Shown in pieces: positions 1 through 5,742 of a DNA stretch of 8,615 nt; the stretch's first letter is position 1; each line of letters opens with the position of its first letter. The DNA comes from JACDAN01 sp036380355. Lineage in GTDB: Bacteria; Actinomycetota; Thermoleophilia; Gaiellales; Gaiellaceae. The position numbers and the translations under genes are program-made. The notes beneath the pieces were generated by a model. That model worked only from the letters and a program-made list of their open reading frames with translations. It searched no databases and had not been told where the DNA came from. The stretch spans positions 1 to 8,615 of the forward strand of contig DASVEW010000026.1 in assembly GCA_036380355.1 (NCBI GenBank), written 5' to 3'.

Positions 1-91
1 AGCTCTCGATCGTCGGGACGGCATCGCGTGCGTACGAGGACGGATAGCCGTCGACCGGATCGTCGTAGAGCACGCAGAGGACGGTCGCCAT
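1..91 (-). CDS. NAD-dependent formate dehydrogenase, N-terminal fragment cut by window edge
   Basis: Reading leftward from an ATG at 91 gives 30 codons that run off the window edge. The product begins MATVLCVLYDDPVDGYPSSY and continues ARDAVPTIES. This is the characteristic opening of NAD-dependent formate dehydrogenases of the D-2-hydroxyacid dehydrogenase superfamily (VLCVLYDDPVDGYP followed by YARD). These enzymes oxidise formate to CO2 and reduce NAD+ in the cytoplasm. The catalytic and NAD-binding residues lie outside the window, so activity cannot be judged here. The gene starts only 11 nt after the stop codon of the response regulator on the same strand and is probably co-transcribed with it. 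No strong ribosome binding site is visible in the short gap, which suggests translational coupling. Identification is from recognition of the N-terminal motif alone, but the match is long and specific. Confidence 0.85.
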   Translation of the reverse strand, partial: MATVLCVLYDDPVDGYPSSYARDAVPTIES

Positions 92-102
92 CGATGCGCA
101 GC

Positions 103-729
103 CTAATCCGTCAGGAGACCTCGCTCCATCGCGTACCGGACAAGCCCCGCACGGCTCGTGATCCGAAGCTTCTGCATCAGGTGCGCCCGGTGCGTCTCGA
201 TGGTCCTCACGGAGAGGGCAAGCTTCTCGGCGATCTCGTTGTTCGTGTGTCCGAGCGCCAGGAGGCGAAGGACCTCGCGTTGCCGCCCCGTCAGCAGATC
301 GTCGTCCGCGTGCACGACCTGCCGTGTCCCGCCCGCGATGATGCGGGCGCCCAGTGTCGGCTCGACGTAGCTCTCTCCCGCGGCCAGCGCGCGGACGGCG
401 GCGAGGATCGCCGAGTCCGCGACTCCTTCGAGCAGGTAACCGTAGGCGCCCGCCCCGAACGCCTCTCGGACCGATGCTGGATCGTCCTTCGACGAGACGA
501 CCAGCGTCTTGCTCTCGGGCACCTCGGAGACGAGCTCGCGCACGGCGTCCGCCGGGGGCGAGGAGACACCGTCCATCACGATCAGGTCCGGCTGCTGGAG
601 ACGCGCCTCGAGAACCGCCTCGCCGACGTCGGCGGCCTCCGCGACTGCCGCGGCCTGCGAGCCAAGCACGCGCCTGAGCCCGGAGCGGGCCTCGGGGTCG
701 GGCCCGACGATGAGGATGCGAAGGCTCAC
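103..729 (-). CDS. NarL/FixJ-type response regulator with atypical receiver domain
   Basis: The 208-residue protein has a receiver domain (about 3-120) and a LuxR-type helix-turn-helix (about 145-205). The latter shows LTGRQREVLRLLALGHTNNE followed by IAEKL, SVRTIETH and MQKL, so it is a DNA-binding transcription factor. The phosphoacceptor is kept (D53 in LIVMD), as is the Ser at the T/S switch position (S79 in VVSSKDD). However, the N-terminal acidic pair that normally binds Mg2+ is G9-P10, and the invariant Lys of GYLLK is Glu (E101 in GYLLE). Phosphorylation in the normal way is doubtful. The start is GTG at 729. The frame stays open far upstream only because of high GC, and the sequence before the GTG does not look like receiver. 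The ribosome binding site is weak. No histidine kinase lies in the window. The gene sits 59 nt after the flavoprotein gene and 11 nt before formate dehydrogenase. Confidence 0.93.
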   Translation of the reverse strand: MSLRILIVGPDPEARSGLRRVLGSQAAAVAEAADVGEAVLEARLQQPDLIVMDGVSSPPADAVRELVSEVPESKTLVVSSKDDPASVREAFGAGAYGYLLEGVADSAILAAVRALAAGESYVEPTLGARIIAGGTRQVVHADDDLLTGRQREVLRLLALGHTNNEIAEKLALSVRTIETHRAHLMQKLRITSRAGLVRYAMERGLLTD

Positions 730-771
730 CGGCCCGTCAGGATCTCGACGAGGCTCTCGACGTAGTCGTCC

Positions 772-790
772 AGTAACACTCTCTGTTACT
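772..790. promoter_or_regulatory. Perfect inverted repeat before the response regulator gene
   Basis: AGTAACA - 5 nt - TGTTACT is a perfect 7-bp inverted repeat. It overlaps the stop codon of the flavoprotein gene and ends 42 nt before the GTG of the response regulator. It is AT-rich against a very GC-rich background. Neither strand has a T-run after it, so a terminator is unlikely. A dimeric regulator's operator is the best guess, possibly for the LuxR-type regulator next to it. No clear -10/-35 pair was seen beside it. Confidence 0.5.
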
Positions 791-2315
791 AACCCGGCGA
801 GGCGGCCCAGGAGGTCGAGCGGAGGAGCGGGGCGAGGAGGGCTTCGAGCTCTCGACGGTAGGAGTCGCCGTCGAAGGCCCGCAGCGGATGCGGGTCGAGC
901 TCGCGCTCCTCCAGCTCGCCGCCGCGGCGGACGTAGATCGCCGGGTAGATCTCCCCGTCCGCGGCCATCTCGATCGCGACGGCCGCCGCATCCGGCCCGC
1001 CGCCCCCGTCGACGAAGTGCTCGAGCGGCACGATGCCCTCGTCGCGGATACCGGTCCCCTCGTCGAACGAGACGGCGCGGGCGAGGTAGCCCTTCTGGAT
1101 CCAGATCTCGGGCCCGCGCGCCAGCTCGTCCAGCAGCAGCGGGACGACCTGATCGCCCGCGAGCCTCGGACGCGGCTGCTCGCCTCCCAGGCGCTCCGCG
1201 ATGTGCTGCGCCATGACGCGCGCGTTGTAGCGGAACCCGTTCACCGAGGACGAGTTGGGCGCAAGCCCGTGCTTCTGCAGACCGCGCGCCGCCGTCGTGA
1301 TGTTCCCGGCGAAGAAGATCCCGGGAACCGACACGCTCTCCCAGAGGCGCGTCAGCGCCGGGAGCCTGTCGTTGACGACGGTGACCACGCCGAGCTCCCG
1401 CAGGTCGCCCAGCGGCGCCTCGAACCCCGTGGCCAGGATCACCTCGTCCGCCGGCAGCACCAGCCGCCCGTCCCAGGACGTGCCGTCCGCGGTCACTCGA
1501 AGCCCGCCCGCGCCCCGCTCGATCGCGGCGACCGCGCCGTCGACGACGTAGGTCCCGGGGCTGCCGCGGACGTACTCCTCGTACGGCTGGAGGTAGCGGA
1601 CGCGGAGCGGGGAGTGCGGCAGCACCGAGATGTCGACGGGCCGCGGCGAAACGAGCGTGAGCTCGCAGGCCCACGGGAGGAGCCCGTACGCGAGCTCGAA
1701 CCCCGAGTTCCGCTTCCCGATGATGACGACCTTCTTGCCGCGATAGAACTCCGCCGGGCCGGTCTCGACGTAATGGGTCGCGTGCTCGGCGCCGTTCAGC
1801 TGCGGCGTCCACGCCTCCGTCATCCCGACCGCGAAGACGGCCATCCGGCAGCGGTACTCGCCGTCGGTCGTCTCGAGCACGAACCGGTCCCCCTCCGTCC
1901 TCGTGCCCGTCCACCGGCACCCGTATCTCGCGCTGATGCGGGTGCGGTCGGCGAACTCGACGAGCCCGGCCTCCATCTCGTGCCGCGCCGGGACGTCGAA
2001 GCTGCGGTCCATGATCCCCGCGACGAGCGCCCTCGCCTCCGGCTCGTCGGCGACCAGGCTGTTGTGGTCGTAGCACTCGTACTCGCGCGTCTGCCGATCG
2101 CACGGCGCATCCGGCCTCGTCCAGCTGATCAGGCGCTCGAAGATCGGGAACCGCCTGAACATCCCGCCCGGCGCGTCGTCCGCCGAGAGCACCGCATGGT
2201 TCGTCACCCCGAAGCGCCGGAGTGAGTAGCTGGTCTGGAGGCCCGCGGGCCCCGTGCCCACGACGACGACGTCGTAGTCGCCCGGCGGGAAGGGGCTCAG
2301 GACCGGCTCTTCCAC
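789..2315 (-). CDS. FAD-dependent, NAD(P)H-binding oxidoreductase (flavin monooxygenase / thioredoxin reductase-like fold)
   Basis: The 508-residue protein has two Rossmann motifs: VVVVGTGPAG at 16-25 for FAD and VVIIGKRNSGFE at 196-207 for NAD(P)H. It also has the linking ATGFE motif (295-299) and a late flavin-contact motif GIFFAGN (332-338). This layout is shared by flavin-containing monooxygenases, YpdA-type disulfide reductases and thioredoxin reductases. It lacks the CxxC dithiol of thioredoxin reductase, so a monooxygenase-like or single-Cys reductase activity is more likely; the substrate is unknown. Residues after about 375 form a roughly 130-residue C-terminal part that I do not recognise. 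The start is GTG at 2315, chosen because the FAD motif then falls at the usual distance from the N-terminus. It overlaps the end of the cNMP-fold gene by 19 nt, which implies translational coupling. Fusions of a cyclic-nucleotide-binding domain to a thioredoxin reductase-like protein are known in actinobacteria; here the two parts are separate. Confidence 0.88.
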   Translation of the reverse strand: MEEPVLSPFPPGDYDVVVVGTGPAGLQTSYSLRRFGVTNHAVLSADDAPGGMFRRFPIFERLISWTRPDAPCDRQTREYECYDHNSLVADEPEARALVAGIMDRSFDVPARHEMEAGLVEFADRTRISARYGCRWTGTRTEGDRFVLETTDGEYRCRMAVFAVGMTEAWTPQLNGAEHATHYVETGPAEFYRGKKVVIIGKRNSGFELAYGLLPWACELTLVSPRPVDISVLPHSPLRVRYLQPYEEYVRGSPGTYVVDGAVAAIERGAGGLRVTADGTSWDGRLVLPADEVILATGFEAPLGDLRELGVVTVVNDRLPALTRLWESVSVPGIFFAGNITTAARGLQKHGLAPNSSSVNGFRYNARVMAQHIAERLGGEQPRPRLAGDQVVPLLLDELARGPEIWIQKGYLARAVSFDEGTGIRDEGIVPLEHFVDGGGGPDAAAVAIEMAADGEIYPAIYVRRGGELEERELDPHPLRAFDGDSYRRELEALLAPLLRSTSWAASPG

Positions 2316-2716
2316 TCGGTCGTGACCCTGAGCCGGCGGGCCTCGGCCTGCAGCATCCGGAACAGGACGCGCGGGTTCTCGACCATGAACGGCTCGAACT
2401 CGGGCCCCGGGATCACGAGGCAGCGGAGCATCGTCAGCGCGACGACGTCGGCGTTCGGCGGCTCGCTCGTCAGGAGGGAGATCTCGCCGAAGAACTCACC
2501 CGGGCCGAAGCGCGTCACCTCCTCGTCGCCGATGCGCACGGCCGCCTCGCCGTCGAGGATCACGAACAGCCCCGAGCCTCTCAGGTTCTTGCGGAGGACC
2601 CGCTCGCCCTCCGGGAAGACCTCCTCCTCGAACCGGTGCGCGATCGCCTCCAGCTGCGCGGGCGGCAGGTCGGCGAACAGGGAGAGCCTGGCGAGGACGT
2701 CGTGGACTTCAGCCAC
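2297..2716 (-). CDS. Stand-alone cyclic-nucleotide-binding-fold protein (CRP-like N-domain, no HTH)
   Basis: This 139-residue protein consists of a single cNMP-binding beta-roll. It opens VLARLSLFADLPPAQLEAIA and has the core pattern FVILDGEAAV (51-60) and the phosphate-binding cassette FGEISLL (76-82). It ends right after the C-helix and has no DNA-binding domain, so it is a sensor or partner domain rather than a transcription factor. In the cassette the normal Pro-Arg-Ser/Thr-Ala is PPNA (86-89), so the Arg that grips the cyclic phosphate is missing. It may therefore bind another ligand or none. The start is GTG at 2716, giving the standard family N-terminus. It overlaps the exporter gene by 8 nt upstream and the flavoprotein gene by 19 nt downstream. 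I infer that it modulates the flavoprotein, because fused versions of this pair exist. Confidence 0.9.
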   Translation of the reverse strand: MAEVHDVLARLSLFADLPPAQLEAIAHRFEEEVFPEGERVLRKNLRGSGLFVILDGEAAVRIGDEEVTRFGPGEFFGEISLLTSEPPNADVVALTMLRCLVIPGPEFEPFMVENPRVLFRMLQAEARRLRVTTEWKSRS

Positions 2717-3632
2717 GAACCGAGCTTAATGCGGGCTCGCGCTCCCGTTCGCGGGCAGGCTTCTTCTCCGTGCTCCGGCTCACCATCAGTGCGACGCCGA
2801 CGACGATCGCGGCGCCTGCGAGCAGCGTCCGGATTCCGATCACCTCGTCGTTGAACGCCCACCCGAGCAGCACGGCGATGACGGGATTGACGTAGGCGTA
2901 GGTCGAGACGGTCGACCCCGGGACGGTCTTCAGGAGCCAGACGTACGCGCTGAACCCGATGAGCGAGCCGGCGACGATCATGTAGGCGGTCGCGAGCAGC
3001 GCGTCGGTCGAGAAGGTGGCGTCGTTCCACTCCCCGCGCACGCCGCTGACAACCGCGAGCAGCAGGCCGCCGGCGAGCATTCCCATCGCCGCGCCGAGGA
3101 GCGTGTCCTTCGGCAGGGCAGAACGCTGCGAGTAGAGCGAGCCGGCGGACCAGCCGAGGGCGCTCAGGACGATCACGAGCGCGCCGAGAGGCGCCGCGCC
3201 TTCCTCGCCGGACGGGTCGACGAGGAGCGCGAGACCCGCGAAGCCGAGAACGAGGCCGGCGAACGCTCGGCCGCCGAGGCGCTCGCCCAAGAAGATCCGC
3301 GCGAGGATCGCGAACCAGAGCGGGATCGTCCCGACCAGCAGCGCCGCGATTCCCGACGGGACGTCCTGCTGCGCCCAGGCGAGGCCGCCGTGCCCGAGGA
3401 GAAACAGCGCACCGCCGAAGACGAACGCCGCGCGCCACTGCTTCCACCCCAGCGGCTCGTGGTCCCGCCGTCGCACGAGCACCCAGGCGAAGACGAGGGC
3501 GCCGGCGACGAGATGACGGAGGGCCATCGAGAGAAACGGCGGGAGATCCCGCACGGCGACGGCGATGGCCAGGAAGGTCGACCCCCACACGACATAGATC
3601 GTCCCCAGCGCGATCCAAACTCTGAGACGCAT
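2709..3632 (-). CDS. EamA-family (DMT superfamily) membrane exporter
   Basis: The 307-residue protein has about ten hydrophobic segments and two EamA repeats (about 5-139 and 148-285). It opens with the family hallmark IYVVWGSTFLAIAVAV at 12-27. Further hallmarks are LRHLVAGALVF (38-48), an ALLVGTIPLWFAIL stretch (97-110) followed by FLGERL, and in the second repeat TYAYVNPVIAVLLG (244-257). This group exports amino acids, metabolites or drugs across the inner membrane; the substrate cannot be told from sequence. The start is ATG at 3632 with AGAGG just upstream, at rather short spacing. The C-terminus (about 286-307) is a charged Arg/Glu tail. A longer open frame continues upstream through the divergent coiled-coil gene, but it is Ser/Arg-rich antisense and not real. 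This is probably the first gene of the five-gene minus-strand operon, because its last 8 nt overlap the next gene. Confidence 0.93.
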   Translation of the reverse strand: MRLRVWIALGTIYVVWGSTFLAIAVAVRDLPPFLSMALRHLVAGALVFAWVLVRRRDHEPLGWKQWRAAFVFGGALFLLGHGGLAWAQQDVPSGIAALLVGTIPLWFAILARIFLGERLGGRAFAGLVLGFAGLALLVDPSGEEGAAPLGALVIVLSALGWSAGSLYSQRSALPKDTLLGAAMGMLAGGLLLAVVSGVRGEWNDATFSTDALLATAYMIVAGSLIGFSAYVWLLKTVPGSTVSTYAYVNPVIAVLLGWAFNDEVIGIRTLLAGAAIVVGVALMVSRSTEKKPAREREREPALSSVRG

Positions 3633-3684
3633 ACCTCTGTTGTAACGACCGGTGCTACGTTCCCTTCCCGTCCGAAGAGGCACG
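3633..3684. promoter_or_regulatory. Divergent intergenic region between exporter operon and coiled-coil gene
   Basis: These 52 bp separate the exporter ATG (minus) from the chosen ATG of the coiled-coil gene (plus). It must hold the promoters of both units unless either is leaderless or promoted from within its neighbour. I see AT-richer TTGTAAC in the middle, but no convincing -35/-10 pair on either strand. AAGAGG at the right end is the ribosome binding site of the plus-strand gene. Confidence 0.4.
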
Positions 3685-4548
3685 ATGCTCGACCGCGAGA
3701 CGATCGAAGAGCGCCAGCGCGACCGGGCCGCGGCGCTCGAGGACCTCACCCGCGCGAAGCGCGAGCTCGCCGAGGCCGCACGCCGCCTGGCCGAGCGCGA
3801 GGGAAAGCTCGCCGAGCGAGAGAAGCGGCTCGAGCAGCGGATGCACCGGATCGCCCGAAAGCTGGAGGCGAGGAGGGAACGCCAGCACCGGCTCGCGGCG
3901 CTTCGCGCAAAGGTCTCCGAGGCCGAGCTCCTGAAGGGACGCCAGAAGCGGAAGGAGACCGAGCTCGACCGCGGCGAGAAGCGGCTCTCGCGGCGCGAGG
4001 CCGCGATCCACCAGCGAGACGACGAGCTGGAGGCCCGGGCCGCCGAGCTCGAGCGCCGCTCGGAGGAGCTCGTCGCCCGCGAGCTGGCTCTCGACGCGCG
4101 CGACGGCGAGTCCGGCCGGCTCAACGAGGAGGCGACCAGGCTTCGCGCCGAGCTCGACGGGCGCTCACTGGAGCTGGCGGCCAGGGAGGAGGAGCTGGCC
4201 GGGCGCGAGGAGCGGGCGGCCGAGCTCGAGCTGTCGGTCGGCCGGCGCGAGGAGCTCGTGGCGACGAAGGAGGCCGAGGTCCAGGCGGGGCTCGAGGACG
4301 TGGCGGCGAGGGAGAAGCGGATCCGCAAGGACGAGGAGCGCCAGCAGGCGACAGCCGAGCGCCTCGAGCGGCACGCGGCGGACCTCGCGGAGCGCGAGCA
4401 GGCGCTCGCCCGGCTGGGCCAGACCCTGCTCTCGCGCCGCGCGGCGGACGGGGTCCCGGTCGAGGAGGCTCCGACGGCGAGCTTCGTCGAAGGGCTGGGC
4501 GCCCTCGGCGCCGCCACGCCATCCAAACAGACGCAGTCGCCGGGTTAG
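3685..4548 (+). CDS. Long coiled-coil protein, function unknown
   Basis: The predicted 287-residue protein is made almost wholly of Glu, Arg, Ala and Leu. It has long heptad runs: Leu/Ile at 35, 42, 49 and 56, and again at 108, 115, 122, 129 and 136. These indicate an almost continuous coiled coil over about 5-250. A non-helical tail of about 35 residues rich in Ala, Gly, Pro and Ser follows (EEAPTASFVEGLGALGAATP). No signal peptide, membrane segment or enzyme motif is seen. I chose ATG at 3685 because AAGAGG precedes it at good spacing. A GTG at 3652 would add 11 residues but has no ribosome binding site and would lie in the promoter region. I do not recognise the family; similarity to other coiled coils would be mostly compositional. 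A structural or scaffolding role is only a guess. It is divergent from the exporter operon. Confidence 0.8.
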   Translation: MLDRETIEERQRDRAAALEDLTRAKRELAEAARRLAEREGKLAEREKRLEQRMHRIARKLEARRERQHRLAALRAKVSEAELLKGRQKRKETELDRGEKRLSRREAAIHQRDDELEARAAELERRSEELVARELALDARDGESGRLNEEATRLRAELDGRSLELAAREEELAGREERAAELELSVGRREELVATKEAEVQAGLEDVAAREKRIRKDEERQQATAERLERHAADLAEREQALARLGQTLLSRRAADGVPVEEAPTASFVEGLGALGAATPSKQTQSPG

Positions 4549-4578
4549 ACGACGCCCGCCCGCGGGTACCGCGGAGCC

Positions 4579-4713
4579 GTGGCGGTCATGTTCGCGATTT
4601 ACCTGACGCTGATCGTGGTTTCGTACTCCTTCCGTCGGGTAGGCCCTGACGGACGGACCGTACGAGGAGGGGTTTCAAGCGGTTTCACCAGGCCTTTCGA
4701 GGCTTCTCCCTGA
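4579..4713 (+). CDS. Possible small membrane peptide
   Basis: A short frame opens with GTG at 4579 (or ATG at 4588) and ends TGA at 4711-4713, 44 codons from the GTG. Its start, MAVMFAIYLTLIVVSYSF, would make a single membrane segment; the rest is a short polar, Arg/Gly-rich tail. CGGAG lies just before the GTG and GGCGG just before the ATG, so initiation is possible. It lies 30 nt after the coiled-coil gene on the same strand and before a strong hairpin, so it could be the last gene of that unit. The tail looks like non-coding sequence and the call rests only on the hydrophobic start. Confidence 0.3.
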   Translation: MAVMFAIYLTLIVVSYSFRRVGPDGRTVRGGVSSGFTRPFEASP

Positions 4714-4724
4714 CAACGCGTCCG

Positions 4725-4755
4725 ACGTGAGGGCCGCCATGCGCGGCCCTCACGT
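4725..4755 (+). terminator. Strong hairpin between convergent genes
   Basis: A perfect 13-bp stem (ACGTGAGGGCCGC at 4725-4737 against 4743-4755) encloses a 5-nt loop CATGC. On the plus strand it is followed by TTCTTCC, a poor but pyrimidine-rich tail. The minus side has no T-run. It sits just before the stop codon of the convergent SCO1 gene, so it probably ends plus-strand transcription from the coiled-coil gene. It may also stop minus-strand transcripts as a GC-rich hairpin without a U-tract, as is common in actinobacteria. Confidence 0.75.
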
Positions 4756-4764
4756 TCTTCCGCC

Positions 4765-5358
4765 CTAGTCGTCGAGCGCGGCGCGAAGGTCGTGCACGAG
4801 GTTCGGGGCGCTGAGGTCCACGCCCGGGTGGAGCGTCGAGCGCCAGCGGCCCTCGGGGTCGTAGACGCGCACCGGCGCCGAGTGCATGTTGCTGTCGCCC
4901 GTGTCGGCCGAGGCCAGGATCTGGAAGTCCTGCCAGACCGGCCGCAGCTGCGCCACGGTGCCGCCTACGTACTGCAGCTCGTCCAGCGCCCGAAAACGCC
5001 GCAGGAACGAGTCGATACGTGCCGGCGTGTCGTTCACCGGGTCGACGCTGAAGGCGAGCGCGACGACCTGTTCGCGGTCTTCGCCGAGCAGGCGGACGGC
5101 GTCGCCGATCTGCGCGGCCACGATCGGACACGCCTCGGTGCACTGCGTGTCGAGGAACGTCACGGCGACCGCCTTCCCGCGCAGCCCGTCCGAGCTGACC
5201 GTCCCGCTTCCCGTCACGACCGCGAACGCCGGCATGGTCAGGCCCTCCGGCGGCCGGCTCCCGCGGAAGTCCACCTCGCCGCCGTCCCGAGTCAGGACGA
5301 AGCCGAGGACGACGGCGAGCGCCCCGAGGAGCGCGGCGAGCAGCAACGCGATTCGCAC
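4765..5358 (-). CDS. SCO1/SenC-type copper chaperone, membrane anchored
   Basis: The 197-residue protein starts with a hydrophobic anchor (about 3-22, IALLLAALLGALAVVLGFVL) and continues as an extracytoplasmic thioredoxin-like domain. The metal-binding residues of the SCO1/SenC family are present: C73 and C77 in TQCTEACP, and H159 in MHSAPVRVYDPEG. FSVDPVNDTP (103-112) is also typical. These proteins deliver copper to the CuA site of cytochrome c oxidase or act as thiol reductases at the outer face of the membrane. Length fits the family. The GTG at 5358 was chosen because it directly precedes the anchor; upstream in-frame sequence is Arg-rich and is a shadow of the MFS remnant. No good ribosome binding site is seen. 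No oxidase genes are in the window. The 5' end overlaps or abuts the decayed transporter, from which it was perhaps once co-translated. Confidence 0.9.
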   Translation of the reverse strand: MRIALLLAALLGALAVVLGFVLTRDGGEVDFRGSRPPEGLTMPAFAVVTGSGTVSSDGLRGKAVAVTFLDTQCTEACPIVAAQIGDAVRLLGEDREQVVALAFSVDPVNDTPARIDSFLRRFRALDELQYVGGTVAQLRPVWQDFQILASADTGDSNMHSAPVRVYDPEGRWRSTLHPGVDLSAPNLVHDLRAALDD

Positions 5359-5366
5359 GTAGGAGA

Positions 5367-5617
5367 GTTTGCCCCCGGATGGACGGACGCCGCAACGAGC
5401 AGCAGCGCCGAGAGCACGCCGAGCAGCCCGCAGAAGAGCCAGAACGCGTCGCCGTTCCAGGCGAACAGCACGGCGCCGATCCCGGGCCGAGCATGAACGC
5501 AAGGCCCCAGGTCAAGCCCCACGCGCCCTGGTACCGCCCGCGAAGATGTGTCGGCGCGATGTCGCGGAGGCCGACGAACCGGGCCGCGCGTGACGCGCCG
5601 TCCAAAGCGACGAGGCC
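5367..5617 (-). pseudogene. Remnant of an MFS transporter C-terminal end, frameshifted
   Basis: Two pieces in different frames together read as the last part of a major facilitator transporter. The first (about 5617-5483) contains LRDIAPTHLRGRYQGAWGLT and WGLAFMLGP, the conserved cytoplasmic loop plus the next helix. The second (5480-5367) continues as IGAVLFAWNGDAFWLFCGLL and GVLSALLLVAAS, the final helix. Loss of one base in the CCCGGG run at about 5481-5486 explains the shift: with one extra C the two pieces read smoothly as LGPGIGAVLFAW. The N-terminal some 300 residues of a normal transporter are absent; the sequence to the right up to 5742 shows no transporter-like reading. It is therefore both truncated and frameshifted. 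A single-base sequencing error could account for the shift but not for the missing front. Confidence 0.75.
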
Positions 5618-5742
5618 GCCGGTCGGCGACCCCGTCCTCATGCTCTCCCGTTCGCTGAGCTATCTGCACATCTGGCGGCTCCTTTCGTCGGTGTGCTGAT
5701 TCCGATGAAAGCCGCGGCGGCTAAGAGCGTCCTGAACGACGC

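Noticed and set aside
28..765. 245-codon plus-strand frame opposite the response regulator
   Set aside because: High-GC shadow; the minus strand encodes a clear LuxR-type regulator.
730..2103. Arg/Gly/Ala-rich upstream extension of the response regulator frame
   Set aside because: It lies out of frame inside the flavoprotein gene, has no domain-like sequence, and the receiver domain starts right at the GTG at 729.
888..2225. 445-codon plus-strand frame opposite the flavoprotein gene
   Set aside because: Rich in Arg, Pro, Val and His, with no motif; the opposite strand has a complete recognised flavoprotein.
3633..4526. Long Ser/Arg-rich minus-strand open frame running through the coiled-coil gene into the exporter
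   Set aside because: It is the antisense of Glu/Arg/Leu-rich codons, has low-complexity composition, and the exporter has its own ATG with ribosome binding site at 3632.
4690..4705. Small hairpin with a TTCG loop upstream of the main terminator
   Set aside because: Only six pairs, one of them G-U, and the loop is closed by T-A rather than C-G; likely chance.
4549..4764. Search for an RNA gene or riboswitch in the gap after the coiled-coil gene
   Set aside because: Only the terminator-like hairpin and a weak small frame are visible; no tRNA-like cloverleaf or known riboswitch core was recognised.
5640..5699. 19-codon leader peptide (MLSRSLSYLHIWRLLSSVC) before the phosphoesterase
   Set aside because: No ribosome binding site before its ATG, and no attenuator structure after it.
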